64,000 bases of DNA, from contig NW_024104348.1 of the NCBI RefSeq assembly GCF_003945595.2, positions 1 through 64,000 on the forward strand, read 5' to 3'. The notes beneath the pieces were generated by a model. The model did not search any database. It saw nothing but the letters and a program-made list of their open reading frames with translations, and was not told where the DNA came from. Made by a program: the position numbers and the translations under genes. Each line of letters opens with the position of its first letter. Positions within the stretch are counted from its first letter, which is position 1. This document shows, in pieces, positions 1 through 12,222 of this stretch. This DNA comes from Pipra filicauda (Eukaryota; Chordata; Aves; Passeriformes; Pipridae).

Positions 1-105
1 TTTTAAGACCTTCCTAAGCACGGGACCATCTTTACTTTCAGTCACAGGGACAGCAGCATCTGTGAGCAGCCCTAAGGAAAAAAGCTCTAAGGTAAACAAA
101 CATAC

Positions 106-319
106 CAAGCTTGAAGAAAGGAGCTCTGACTGCCCCTTCCACTGTGATGGGCACCTTCCCCAAGACACTCTTTGCTGGTACTATGATGTAAATCAGGCCA
201 CCCCAGAGGCAAGAAATGGACTGCTTCTGGCAGGCAACATCACAGGTGCGTATTACCACTGGTGCCCGTTTCATCTCTTTGGCATTAGAGAGGTCATCTG
301 TGTGACACCCAATCTGCAC
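106..319 (-). CDS. TCAF: TCAF fourth coding exon (last one in the window)
   Basis: Acceptor TTTGGCAG before 319; donor CTTG|GTATGT after 106. The 214-base exon begins [18 protein letters not shown], contains [15 protein letters not shown] and ends VRAPFFKL plus one base. In family members the M60-like region follows directly, so the next exon should lie to the left of this window. Confidence 0.93.
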
Positions 320-3300
320 CTGCCAAATAGAAGCATAGGAACAGCTGATCAAAGGTGTCCGAGTGCAACCTGGCAGCCTGACCTCAACATCCTGAACTCT
401 CTGCTACAGCACTGTCCCTGCAGAGTACACACGCAGAAGCAGCCTTCCGGCTCCAGCCTAGTTCAACTTTTCAGCCTGTGGTGGCCAGGATCAGTAAATA
501 TTATGAAAAAAGCTGATGAAGTTCAATGCTATCCCTGTCTCAGACAGTCTTACAGCTATTCTCCCATTATTACTGGCTCAACTACATCCTTCACCAGCTG
601 GTCAGGGTACCGCAGTGACTTCTTTCACTACACTGTACTTGCATTGGTCATTCCTCTACCCTTTACCAGCATCAAAGTCACGTCCTGTAACACAGGAGAT
701 GGAGAGATGTGCACATGGCTTACATCTTTTATTGTGCCTTCTCCTTGGACCTCTTGTAGGAAAACAAACAATATGTGGCTGCAGGATCAGACAGATCACC
801 TGAATTAATTTTGCATTTCAGCTGCAGGAAGGACACTGCAAAAAATGTTCAAGCAGGTAAGCGTTTACCTGTGTCATATTTTGTGGAGAACGGGATCCCA
901 AGTAATAGTGTATCTCTGCTCTGGATACATCTACACGAGCATTAATGACAGCACTGTCAAAGTAATTTATGAGAAATCTGAAGAGATGGAATCAAGTTTG
1001 GTGCATAGAAGGGCCCAGTCCTCTTTGCACAATAACAGAACAAACACAGTTGCCCTCAAGCAGCGGCCACACTCAATTATCCCTCCAGCACACAAAAACA
1101 GGAAGAATGCAAAAGAAAAGAGTAAGAACATGAGGTGAAAAAATGATAACAAAGCATTTGAAGTGCCACACGGTGGCAGCAGTAGGAAAGGACTGAAAAG
1201 GTAGCAAAAAACATTAAGGAGAAAATTTTTGAACGCTCACCTGTCAAATACAGAAGTGTAAACTAAAGCCAAAATAGAGAGATCTTACCTTCAGACCAGC
1301 ACCGACCACTAGGCATGGGCATGTTATAACTGCTGTGTGCCCTTCAGGGAGGTAGAGTCCTGTACTCCTCCAGGCTGTCTTACCTAAAGGTAAGAGATAA
1401 CACAGTCCTGAACAGTCAAGCACTTCTTTGTCCTGACCATTATAGATTCTGGAGATTTGAAGTTTCAGCAGGAGAACAATCTTCCATCCTTTTCTTATCC
1501 CTTGCTCTACACTCAGAGAACCGTCTCGCATTTTACCCAACCTGTCAGAAATACAGTTTCAAAGCTGTAGGGTAGCAGCATGAACAAGAACATCAAATCA
1601 TTAATAAGCAAGCCCACGTAAATTTGAACTTCTGGAAATTCCAAGCTTAAATGCATTTACCAGTACCTTTTAAAAATAATACATAATAATAAAAAAAGAA
1701 ACCAAAATTCCAACACCTCCTCCACTCAGATCCTCTTACCCTAAAGCCCTCATAAGGGGTGCCAACTATGCTGGTATTAAACACAGTTGAAGTTGTAATG
1801 GTCATAAAATATTTCCCAAATAACAGACTGACAGGAGCATTGCATTTTTCCTTATTGACTGTATTTTTCCAGCACAAGCTGCAGCCCACAGGAATTCCCA
1901 TTTCTAGGTGATTGAAGTTATGAGAAGGTCTAAAGAGATCGTTCCATGCTAGGTATCCCATCGTGTCACTACAATTCAGCACGTTTCTAGACAGTCTTCT
2001 CTTGGAAAAGCAAGTCTCCTCATCCTAGATCTCTTTAAATACTTGCAGTACATAGTGCAAAACTGACCCATCTCTACCATACATATTGGGTACATTCTAC
2101 TCCCAAGGTCTGACATAAAGTTTACTTAGGCATGTTTCAATACAGACACCAGAAGTCCTAAAAAGAGATGAACTGTCGTAAAGCACCCAGCTTACAACCC
2201 TTCCTGTCATCCAAGAAAGCAAGACCAGTTTTGTCAAGCAAAATCTAATCCACAGAAAAATGTCGATTAGACTATATCACAATGTTTTACCAGTTCGTTT
2301 CAGTTTTGCTGAATTTGCATCAAAGGCAGTTTTGAATGGTGTTCAGGGTTTGCTAGCATTTCTTTCTTTTTTATTTATGTGAAATTACACAAATTCTGAA
2401 TATTTCTCTTCAAACAAAATACTGTGTTTGAGCCAATCCATTCAGTTCAACCAACCCTAACAATTTTCCCCTTTTGTCCAGACTCATTAATGCTAAAACC
2501 AGTGAGCAGTTATTCCACAGCTTTTCTCTTTGCATAACCTCTGCAGTCAGGCATTGCCACTCCAGAAACAGTCTCCTTCATCTCATTAGAACAGTTTGGA
2601 AACAACTCCTCTAAATTATATCCTAATACCAAAAAACCCCCCATAAAATCTCAAGATTAATGTGTCCAGGGGATAAAACCTTACTAATGGAATTTAACCT
2701 AGAGTTTAAACATATCAGTTATGAGCAGGAATCTCAGCAAACTTGTACAGATACAAGGCCTAAGCGTAGACAAATCATTAATGGTGTAATTACAAATACC
2801 TTGGCTCCAGTGGTGGTGTCAGCCCTAGAAGTTCCCAGCATACTTCCAGCCTCCCGTTTTCACCCCCAAAACCAGATCTTCACTCCACTAACTGTGCTGA
2901 TACAGCAAGATGTGAGACTGTGCTCTAACTCAAGTTGAAATTATCTAGATAACAAAAATCCCTTATGTTTCTAACTCCTACCTCTTTGTAGGATGTCTCC
3001 ATAGATGGCTGTATCAGCACAACTATGACAACAGCAACCTGTAGTGTAGAGCACAGGGTTTCCTAAAGAAGCTTTACTGCCAAAGCCATTGTGCTGTGCA
3101 AATACCCTGGGGTAAGAGTTGTTAAGGGGTTTGTCTTCCCCAGGTGCCTGTGCACCAACAGTGAGGAAGAAGGACTTTCATAGGGTGTTTCAGAGTGCTG
3201 AAATCAGAGCTGGCCACAAAAGGATCCCATCTGCCACTACACAGAAGTTGGCCTCCTCTCAAGCCCACAGTGAAATTGCACATGTTCAGACATACACAGA

Positions 3301-6300
3301 CGGATGCATGCTGAGGCCGGGCACCACACCGACCCCAGCAACAGGACGTTTCAAGAGGACAGGAGATACACTCCTCACCTGGGTTTGTGCCATCAATTTC
3401 CACAGTGACAGGGAGGGCACAGACCCCAGTAGCACATTTCTGCACCAGGGCTGCACTGTCTGTCATGGTGAGGGACAGCTCGGTTGCCATGCAGAGCAGG
3501 ACTGCCTCTTTGGAGTTTCTCTTGACAGGGCAGTGCCTGCTGACCTGTGGGATCCCACTTCTCTGAAGCACTTTGGTCAGGATGCGGTGCAGCGAGGCAT
3601 ATGCTGGGCAGTCGTGGGCTGGGATGCGCAGGAAAGCAGCACAGTCCCGTGCTAGGCACTGCAGCCAGTCCTTCAGGGGCTCCGTGAGCTCCTCACATTT
3701 GTTCACCTGCGTGCTGAAGAGCAGGAGCGCCTTGCGGAAGTGGTAGTGCTCCCCAGGCCCCACGGGCCGGTGCTTGGCCGCCTGGCCACTCTGCCCCAGG
3801 ATACTCAGCCCAAAGCGGTTCAGGATTTTGTTGCCAGGATATTCTGCCACAGCAGCTTTGCCGCAGTTCTGAGAAGCCCAGTACCAGGCTTGGCCTCCCA
3901 CCAATAGGCCACCTCCCTCTGCCACGAAAGCGTGAATCCTTTCCGCCTCTCTGTCGCTGTAAGAAGAGCAGCAGTACACGCTGAGGTCACCTGTCAGCTG
4001 TGACACCTGCGACTTCACCCCTTCCAGAGAGAGGAGACCACACATTTTCTTCAGGCTGGGATCCACACCCACCAGCCCCTTTCTCCCGGCATCCAGCCAG
4101 CAGACAGCGTTGAGCAGGAATCTGGCCAGCTTTGGGGAGAACAGATGGCTCTCGTGGGTTGCCACCACAACACGGCCTCGGCCATAGTGTGCTGCAGCCA
4201 AGAGGCAGCAGTGCGAGCTGTCCAGGCAGAGGGGGAAGGAGAGTACACCATGCACCAGCAAGGTGGAGGGAATGCCCCCTGTCATCAAGTCCAGCTCCAG
4301 CACATCACGCAGGAGAAACTCAGCATCAAGGCTGAGGTTGGCCTGGTGCCTGCAGAATCAAGACAGGTTCAGGTTAGCCCCCATCCCACAATTCTTGGCT
4401 CAAAACCAACCTCATCCATCCTTGCCTATTCTTCCTCCCTCATCCTAGTACATCATGCTGTCAGTTCTTTCATTAAAAAAAATAAAATACAGCAATATCT
4501 CATTTTTTTTTCCTTTTAAAGCCTCAGTTTCTATAGCCAATCAAATCTGTAAGAATCTCAGCACTCATTTAGAAAAAGGAAAGAACAGGCCAAAAGGAAG
4601 TTTCTAGATCTCTGACTTTGAAGAGCCAGTTGAAAATCTAAATACATTGCAGAAACTCAAAAATCAGACCCTTCATGGTTTTTGAACCGCAGATTTAAAC
4701 TGCAAATGGTGTGGGAATTGGCAAATCTATAATAGAAACTTTCTCCATTTGCCCCGCCCTAGTCTTTAACAACTAGGCAAGCCCAAAAGATTTCTCTCTG
4801 CCATTTCCCAGCCTCTGCCACTGCTGAGAATTGAAGAAGGAGAGCAACAACAGATGGGCTATATGGACAGGCAGACACACAGCTAGACAAATAATGAGTG
4901 ATTTGAAGTTGAATTGGAGCCCTAAAACATAGACCTCACATTACCTCACATTGTTGGTTTCCACAATATAAAGAGATTAGGCTGTGCAAGGCCCTCTTAT
5001 CTCTGTTACTTCGATATAACTCCTTTATGTCACTGTGGATATAGATATGCTGAATGACTCTCATTTGCTTTGTACACACTTTCTCCTGGTTCTGCCAAAC
5101 AGTTTTCCCCCAACACCTGTAAAGTATCTGTTGTTACGTGGCCATCGCAGCCAAATCAGTAAGAATAAATTATGCTGCCCTTCTGCACACCTGTATCACA
5201 GGAATTAAATCTGCAGCTCTCCTTCGGTTACTACTTTACTGAGACCCTTTGTCACACAGAGTATGTGCCCTGGCTTATGTCACAGCACCTGCCTCAGACT
5301 GCAGTCAGATTCTCTGTACACAAAGCTGCCAGGAAGGCCTAGAGGCACAGAGCTGTTGTGTTACACAGAAATTAGATACCTAAATTTCTCTGTGGCTCTG
5401 GATTGAATAAAAATCACCACAGAAGCAACCTAAACAAGGTATATTTCACCTTAGTTACCATTTAAAGTCATAATAATTGTGATGCAATTTTTCTCTGCTG
5501 AATTCTCCAGCCCTCTCCCTTTTTTATGCACTGTGTATGAAGCAGTGGGAACGTGCCTGTGCAATACAGGTGGGGACAAAAATGAACCAGCAAATTTTAA
5601 ATAATAACTTTATTTGTTAGCTGTATTCTAAGCATCTCACTGAATCCAACAGCTAAGATTTCTACTATCTTTATTACTAAATAAATTGAGCATCCCGAAA
5701 GTATCAAATCAAATTGTTTGAAAATATTAGAAATTTAGTATTATATATCCACAAGGAAAAGGCTGTGAAGGAAAGACTTGCAGGGAATTTTACTGCAACT
5801 GTTGTGGCTTTCCCTACAGTGAAATTAAGCTGCCACACAGCAGAAGCGCAGCAGCACTCATGCTCCTAGGAGAACCTGCTGTGCCTTGTGTAACTCAGAA
5901 GAAAGTGGTAACAGGCACAGCCACTGGCAAGGGGAGGAGGGTGGCAGAGCAATGCCCAGGACTCCAACGACTGGTCAGCTCCGAGTTTTACACCTGATGC
6001 TCCAGGACTCAAAGGGACAGGCTGGAATCCCAAACAAACTGTGAGCACTGAGATTTCCAGCCCTCAGCCCAGGTCAGAACTGAGAAGGAAGGTGGCACCC
6101 AGCCTGCTTCCTCACCTCTGGGGCGGCCCCAGGGTCTCACCTGCAGAAGGTGAATTCCTGCAAGTAACAGGCTAAACAGGTTTAGCAGCTGTCAGCCAAA
6201 GCCTGGCCCAGAGGGCTGCCCTGGTGCTTCATCACCAACCTGTTTTTCAGCTATGGGAAAATTGCCCTAATTGTACAATGTGGGGAGAGGGAAAGGAGTT

Positions 6301-7251
6301 CCTCCTCCTGTCCCTCTGTTGCTGTGTGTTGCACTCAGGTACACTTGATCAGGCAGAATGCTCTAAAAGATGGCTCCCCTCATTTTCTTCTCCCTGAATG
6401 GATTCCCTGTGTCTGTCCCAGCCGCACTGGAAGCAGTAGAAAACACCATTCTTTCCAATTACAAAGAGTGGAAAGGTCCCCTTTAAACTGGAAGACAACA
6501 GTTGCATCCCATCCTGGCTATTAAAGAACTAGTATTCACCGTCATCCTCAACTCTCACCTCACGAATCTTCTATAAACAGCTCAGTTGCGCAACCTGAAC
6601 CATTGTTTAAATAGAGAGCAATTCAGATACTCACGGGACAACTAATGGGATCTTGGGAATTTTCTTAGCTACTTTGAAGATGCCTTTTTCCACAGCATTT
6701 CCTGTGAAGTACACGCCAGCCACGCTGGTCACCTGGTTCCCAGGGAATTCGAACAGCACCTTCTCCTTGCCATGTTGACTAGCCCAGTGCCAGGCTTGGC
6801 CTCCAATGAGGAGCCCTCCACCCCCTTTCACAAAGCCAACCAGGTCTTTCGCCTTCGAGCTGTCATAGGCATCCACACAGTACACTCCCAGGGAGGGGCT
6901 GAGCTCTGCCCCGGCCTGTACTTTAGTGCCAGCCTTGAGCAGCACCTGGGAGAGGGAATCCAACCGAGAATGAACGCCAACCAGGGCCTCGGGGCAAGGC
7001 TTAAGCCACTCCACAGCATTTCTGAGGAACTGGGAAAACTTGGAGTCCTTCAAGATTCCTTCATGGGAAACAACCACCATCCGGCCCTTCCCATACTGTG
7101 AAACAGCAATCAGAACTTGCTTCTTAGCACTCAGGAGCACAGGGTAGGCATCCTCTCCGACAAGTAGCAGTTCACAAGGAACAAAACCGCCAGTGAAGTC
7201 CCATGGCCCAACACTGTCCACTAACAGCTCATAGACGGCAGAGGGTTTCAT
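106..7251 (-). CDS. TCAF: TCAF-family protein (TRPM8 channel-associated factor), 5' part
   Basis: Coding exons are 7251-6635, 4349-3379, 1383-1289 and 319-106. They join in phase to give about 632 residues, and the gene continues past the left edge. The family (human TCAF1/TCAF2, formerly FAM115) binds the cold-sensing channel TRPM8 and affects its trafficking and gating at the plasma membrane. The sequence shows an internal duplication: YGKGR at residues 53-57 with [17 protein letters not shown] at 143-159 in the first copy, and YGRGR at 261-265 with [11 protein letters not shown] at 351-361 in the second. The last exon carries [10 protein letters not shown] and [13 protein letters not shown], both typical of the family. 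The M60-like peptidase domain that should follow is outside the window. I chose the ATG at 7251 because the human proteins begin at the equivalent position and a splice acceptor lies 17 bases upstream. Whether it is the orthologue of TCAF1, TCAF2 or their common ancestor cannot be told here. Confidence 0.93.
320..1288 (-). other. TCAF intron 3 (coding numbering)
   Basis: About 970 bases between TCAF exons. I see no further exon, RNA gene or recognisable repeat. The long plus-strand frame starting at 62 crosses the antisense of the neighbouring exon and is not coding. Confidence 0.7.
1289..1383 (-). CDS. TCAF: TCAF third coding exon (95 bp)
   Basis: Acceptor CCTTTAG before 1383; donor AAG|GTAAGA after 1289. 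It begins in phase 1, finishing the Gly of NPG, and encodes [14 protein letters not shown] through GAGLK, aligning with the family's STGLYIPG segment. It ends in phase 0. Confidence 0.92.
1384..3378 (-). other. TCAF intron 2
   Basis: About 2 kb of AT-rich intron, including an A-rich run near 1670-1700. No family-like exon and no CR1 fragment were seen on either strand. Confidence 0.7.
3379..4349 (-). CDS. TCAF: TCAF second coding exon (large)
   Basis: Acceptor TTCTGCAG before 4349; donor CCAG|GTGAGG after 3379. The 971-base exon encodes residues 206-529 and the first base of codon 530. It starts in the linker before the second module copy ([43 protein letters not shown]) and ends at [10 protein letters not shown]. 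The reading frame stays open past the donor to 3122, but family similarity stops at NPG and resumes in the next exon. Confidence 0.93.
4350..6634 (-). other. TCAF intron 1 (between the first two coding exons)
   Basis: About 2.3 kb, unremarkable, AT-rich near 5580-5760. No exon or repeat family was recognised. Confidence 0.7.
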
Positions 7252-7268
7252 CTTCAGGAAGCTCCTAT
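6635..7268 (-). CDS. TCAF: TCAF first coding exon
   Basis: The exon follows a pyrimidine-rich acceptor ending CCACCAG (acceptor AG at 7270-7269). It has 17 bases of 5' UTR, then the ATG at 7251, and ends at the donor CCC|GTGAGT (phase 2). It encodes residues 1-205: [10 protein letters not shown] at the start and PKIPLVV at the end, covering the first copy of the duplicated TCAF N-terminal module. The upstream ATGs at 7290 and 7287 lie in the presumed intron. Confidence 0.92.
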
Positions 7269-9139
7269 CTGGTGGAGAGAAGACCATCATCCATTACAGC
7301 ATGGCTTAGCAATAAAGGACAGCTCTAACAACCCTGTGGAGTAATTTTCTTGTCTAGTAGGAACTCCAAACAAAAAGGAATCAGCTTTGTGGACACAACT
7401 TTTTGGGGGATTTGGTATTTTTTTTGTTTGCTTTTTTGGCTTTGTTATCACAGTATTTACCATTTAAATAATTTTAAAAATTATTTTAAATTTAACTTAA
7501 ATTTAAAATTTAAATTTAAAAATTAAAAAATTAAAGTGACAAGTATATCAAGATGATGGAGGCAAAGAAAATGACTGCTTCAACAAATTCTGCTAAGTAC
7601 CATGGGACAAAATAGGGAAATACAGGTATTCACTTTCCCATTAACAATTTATTTGGAGAGAGAGAGTGCCAGATGTTCCAGGAAGTCTATTAGGAATTTG
7701 CTTAGTAGAGGTGGTTTACACAGAAACACCCAGAAGATGAAAAGATTGTATCAACAGAAAACACAACATAATTCAAACATGCAGTTCATATTTTAGCTCC
7801 TAATTGGATATGTACAGAGCTACACGCAGTTGCTGCAACATGCTGTTCCAAAGTTGTATTTTTCTACCTTCACTTAGGCCCTATAAGCTCTTGCTTAGTA
7901 TTAGAAGTTGCTCTGAGGCTGGGGGAGAGCAAGCACAAACAATGGAGACAACCAGCTCCCCGAAATAACTTCAGTTTAAGTCACACAGTACCTAGGAGAG
8001 CAGGTCTGGGCACAGGAGATTCATGCCCTAGTTCTCTGATCCAAACTGCTTTGCAATCTCAAGAAAATAATTTCTCTTTTCTGTAGCTTCGTTTCATCTG
8101 TTTTCCCATCTACGAGGTAAGGAGGGTGGTACTAACCTTGATTGCCAAGCCCTTTGGGGTCTATGGGTGTCACGTGCTATTAAGGCTCCCTCAGTTTGAA
8201 AGTTTGGCTTAGCTTTTCCCTGAGGTTGTCTTCTGTCGAGCTGCAGCAGCTGTGACTGTGCAAACAGGAAGACTTTGAGACAGAGAGTACAACCCACTCT
8301 CACGCAGTTTCTGTCATTCAGGACTCAGAGGAGTGACTTGGAACGCAACACTTACTGCATGAAAGGAGCTGCACCATGGGGGCGTGGCCCTTTCCTGGGC
8401 AGCATCCTGTGCCAACACCAGTCTTCACATGCATTTCATATTTGGCTACCCTGAAAGCAAATACTTGTTATGCAAACGCAGGAAAATGGTAAGTCCTGGG
8501 GCAGCTGCATCCTTGATTTGGATTTGTCACAAGTCCCAGAGTGCTTGATCAGCAACCTGATCAAGAATGACAGTATCATTCTCATTTCTTATCCTCTGGA
8601 CATGCCTGGAAGCTCTGTTTTTCCATCCAAACTATCATGAGACTCCACTGTTGTTTAACATGAGATTTATGAGTCAAACATGCTGATTAACATAGGACAA
8701 AAACTACACTTCCCATTGTGCTGGTTTAAAAACCCAGCAGGAAAATTAACCCCACTCAAGTTGCCCACTCCCCTGATCCCTTACAACAACGGAGGAAACA
8801 CTTGGAGGGGCCACAACTTGGAATCACAATTTTCCTGAAAAACTTGCCATAACCACATCAGTATCAATTAAAGAGGGAACAAAAGAGAGAGTGCTCTACT
8901 CACAAAAGCGTATCCACTGCCAAACAAACAAAAACACTTCCCATAGAGAGCACCCGCCGTCATTTTCTCAGACAAAGGCAAGATGGCACCTGACCCCCTC
9001 TCTGTCCACTGGACTGTGTGGCTCAGGAGAACAAAAGCAATGGGGCAAACAAGTTTCTGCAGGCCTGAAACAATAGAAAATGGGGGCAAAACAAGACCTG
9101 AGAAGCTATTTTGTCTGAATAAGGATTGATGCTGCTGAG
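7269..9139 (-). other. Upstream of the TCAF coding start: 5' intron, no exon seen
   Basis: The acceptor before the first TCAF coding exon implies at least one non-coding exon farther right, which I could not place. The stretch holds an AT-rich, partly self-complementary tract at 7462-7536 and otherwise nothing recognisable. Confidence 0.55.
7462..7536. repeat. AT-rich low-complexity tract
   Basis: About 75 bases almost wholly of A and T, with repeated AAATTTAA words that can pair with each other. It looks like low-complexity expansion inside the TCAF 5' intron. Confidence 0.8.
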
Positions 9140-9790
9140 CTGTTCACTCCACTCTGCTAGACCAGGTGATCAAAGCCCCATCCAACCCAGCTCTGAACAC
9201 TTCCATGGATGAGGTACACACAACTTCTCTGGGAAACCTGCTCCAGTGCCTTACCATCCCTGCAGCAGAGAATTTCTTCCTAACATCTAATCTAAATTTG
9301 CCCTCTTTCAGTTTAAAGTGAGTACTCCTTGTCCTATCACTCCATGTCCTTGTAAAAAGTCCCTCTCCAGGTGTCTTGTAGTTTTGTTCAGGTACTGGAA
9401 GGGGCTCTAAGGTCTCCCCAGGGCCTTCTCTTCTCTAGGCTGAACAACCCCAACTCTCTCAGCCTGTCTTCATATGAGAGGTGCTCCACCTCCCCGATCA
9501 CCTTGTTGGCCCTCCTCTGGACTTGTTCCAACAGGTCTATGCCTTCCTTGCACTAGGGACTCCAGAGTTGGATGCAGTACTCCAGGTGGTGTCTCATAAG
9601 AGTGAAGCAGAGGGGCAGAATCCCCTCCCTCAACCTGCTGGTCCCACTGCTTTTGATACACCCCAGGACATGATTGGCTTTCTGGGCTGCAACACATTGC
9701 CAGGTCATGTTGAGCTTCTTGTCGACCAACATCCTCAAGTCCTTCTCAGAAGGACTACTCTCAATTTATTCTCCATGTAGCCTGTATATG
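9140..9790 (-). mobile_element. CR1 LINE fragment (minus orientation)
   Basis: The minus strand carries the 3' end of CR1 ORF2 and the start of its 3' UTR, with peptide remnants such as LDMTW-like [19 protein letters not shown] and [13 protein letters not shown], all broken. The plus strand reads as the usual reverse complement (CCAGTGCCTTACCATCC, CTCTCAGCCTG). It is 5' truncated, and the 3' octamer tail is missing or eroded. Confidence 0.9.
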
Positions 9791-11185
9791 TGCTTAGAAT
9801 TGTTCTTCAGGTGTTCTACATGATGATTACTCTACAGGACTAGATTTGAAGTAAACTTAGAAAACTTCTTAGCCCCCACCTTTTTTCTTATCACATGATC
9901 TGAAAGCTAACATCCTAGACTCTAGATCTGGGAGGACTGCTGCTCCCTGGCATTTATCCAGAGCAAGGTGTGGCTGCCTTGCAAAGGATTTTAACTCTCT
10001 CAACTGAAAGCAATTGTCACCATATAAGAGAATTTCCAATTCCTATGTAATCACAGTTTCTCCATTTCAGTTGTGTTAAGCATTTCAGTGTGGAGAGAGG
10101 GAATTAAGTGCACTCACTAGATCCAGAACAGACACAACTACAGATGATCTCTTTCAAGAGAGAGATAGGAGAAAACACAGCAGGGACAGAGAACACACAT
10201 GGCTAACAAGAATTGAAGGAAGCTACAGAAGACTGATCTGTATGTCTCTCGTGTCAGTCAGGAGGAAACAACTACTGTTGGGCACACACAGAAGGAAGGG
10301 GAAGATCTTGGCTGCTAGCTGCCTTCCTTCTTAACATGGAAGTACAAATTCTCTATGACAGTGTCTCAGACAGATTCTTGATCCCTTGTCTTCCCTTCTG
10401 CCCCTTATACCTCTCACCTCCAGACAATTCCTACTCCCTGCAGAGCTGAGAAAATTGAGAGTAGGTATTGAAGCATACATTTATAAATCCTGCAAGATGC
10501 CTAACTCTATCACAGCCTTTTTTCTGTCTCTGGAAAAGGGACAAAAATGCTGTGGGAAGATAATCGGATTTCATTAAATACAGACTTGAGATTGTATCAT
10601 CTGCTGTCCAGAAGCCATCACACACAAGCAAAAGAGATGTGCTACAAAAGAAGGAATACCCCTTGGTCCACTCAAGAAGAATATCTGTGAGACAGATGAC
10701 CAGAGGGAGCTCTAAGGGTGAGTAAGGGAACAGATTTTGCGTGTCAAGTGGTCAGTCACTCCGGGTGAGCCTTCAAGGTCCCTGTAAACCCTGTGAGGAT
10801 CTTCATGAGTCAAAACTACAGGATTGTGGAGAACCTGTGAGGACAAAAGACACAGGACAGCCAATGGGGTGGATCACGTGTTAAGAACACAGGCAGCCTA
10901 AGTGAGGGAGACACACAATTCCTAGGTACTTGGCTGTTCTTCTTAAATAGAGTGGACCCATGGGCTTTCCACTCTTTTCTCTATTTCAGATTTACAGTCC
11001 ACCTGTCTTCTGCACAATAACCAAAACCCAAGTATGCTGCAAACCCTGCAGCTAGTAAGGAATTGATGGACTCTTTCTTCTTTATATGTTTTTTGACAAA
11101 TTGAGCAAGGAGAGGAATGCTGACATTTGGCATTTGCCGAAGAGACAAAAATACTTATATTCATTATACCTATTCATCATCAACA
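9791..11185. other. Intergenic or intronic, no feature recognised
   Basis: About 1.4 kb between two CR1 fragments. Short open frames occur, but none resembles a known protein and no exon-like splice pairs stood out. Confidence 0.6.
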
Positions 11186-11436
11186 AGGTTTTAAACTGAG
11201 AGAGGGTAAATTTAGATTGGCTATAATGAGGAAATTTTTTACAGGGACAGTAGGGAGACACTGGAATAGGTTGCACAGAGAAGCTGTGGATGCCCCACCA
11301 GTGAAAGTGTTCAAAGTCAGGTTGGATGGGGCTTTGAGTAACCTGGTTTAATAGAAGGTATCACTGCCCATGACAGGGGTTTGGACTAGGTGATCGTTGA
11401 AATCCCTTCCACCCAAAACATTCTGTGATTCTGTGA
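11186..11436 (+). mobile_element. CR1 LINE 3' end (plus orientation)
   Basis: The order is typical of CR1 3' ends: GAGAGGGTAAATTTAGATTGG, GGGAGACACTGGAATAGGTTG, GGTTGGATGGGGCTTTGAG, then a tail of ATTCTGTGATTCTGTGA. This is an old, 5' truncated copy of about 250 bases. Confidence 0.9.
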
Positions 11437-12010
11437 CTTGTGTGCTGTGTAGCACAAATACAAATTTAACATACATAAAAACTGTGAGGATGCTTCAAAG
11501 TTCTATGGCACATTCTTATAAAGAAAAGCAGTGTCTACATTGCAAGACTAAGCGGGCTCTGCAGCTGGTCTAAGCACTCAAGCGAGAGCCTGGGCTGGTG
11601 TTGGGGCAGTAATGTGCTCAGTAGCCTGCACTGCTGGAGGACCAGGAACTTGGTCTTAGCCAGTGTGTGCTCCCATGCATACAGCATCCAGGGTAACTGT
11701 GAGGCTGGTCCATTTCTGAATGGGCTCAAACTTGTGTTTCCGTGGATGTGACAACTCCCAGAACCGAACATTCTTTGCCCTATACCTGTGAAAGTATAAG
11801 CACCCTGAAGTTACCACTGGGCTATGTTAGGTAAGCTAAAGCGGTAAGCCATGAGATGTAAAGATCAAGCAATGGGCAAAAAAGGTGGTGAGATAAAGCA
11901 AGAGATTCAGGTGCAACTGACTGCACACAAAAGAGAACACAACACTTGGACAACCAGCTTTCTTAAAAAGTGCTCAAAACCATGGCAAAAGAAGGCACCT
12001 AGTGCAGATC

Positions 12011-12222
12011 ATAGAATCACAGAATATCTCAAGTTGGAAGGGGCCTGTAAGGATCATCAAGTCCAACTCCCTGCTTCTCACAGGACTGCCTAAAACTAAA
12101 CAATATGAGTCAGAGCATTGCCCAGATGTTTCTTGTACTCTGACAGGCTTGGTGCCTGACCAAGCACTCTCTCTGTAAAGAACATTTTCCTAACATCCAA
12201 TCTGAACTTCCCCTGACACAGC
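12011..12222 (-). mobile_element. CR1 LINE 3' end (minus orientation)
   Basis: It begins with ATAGAATCACAGAAT, the reverse complement of the CR1 tail, followed by AAGTTGGAAGGGGCCT and CCTAACATCCAATCTGAAC. It is a 5' truncated fragment of about 210 bases. Confidence 0.9.

Noticed and set aside
62..808. 248-codon plus-strand open frame at the left edge
   Set aside because: It overlaps the antisense of a TCAF exon that matches the protein family and has correct splice sites. The plus-strand translation resembles nothing.
3119..3655. 178-codon plus-strand open frame
   Set aside because: Antisense shadow of the large TCAF exon.
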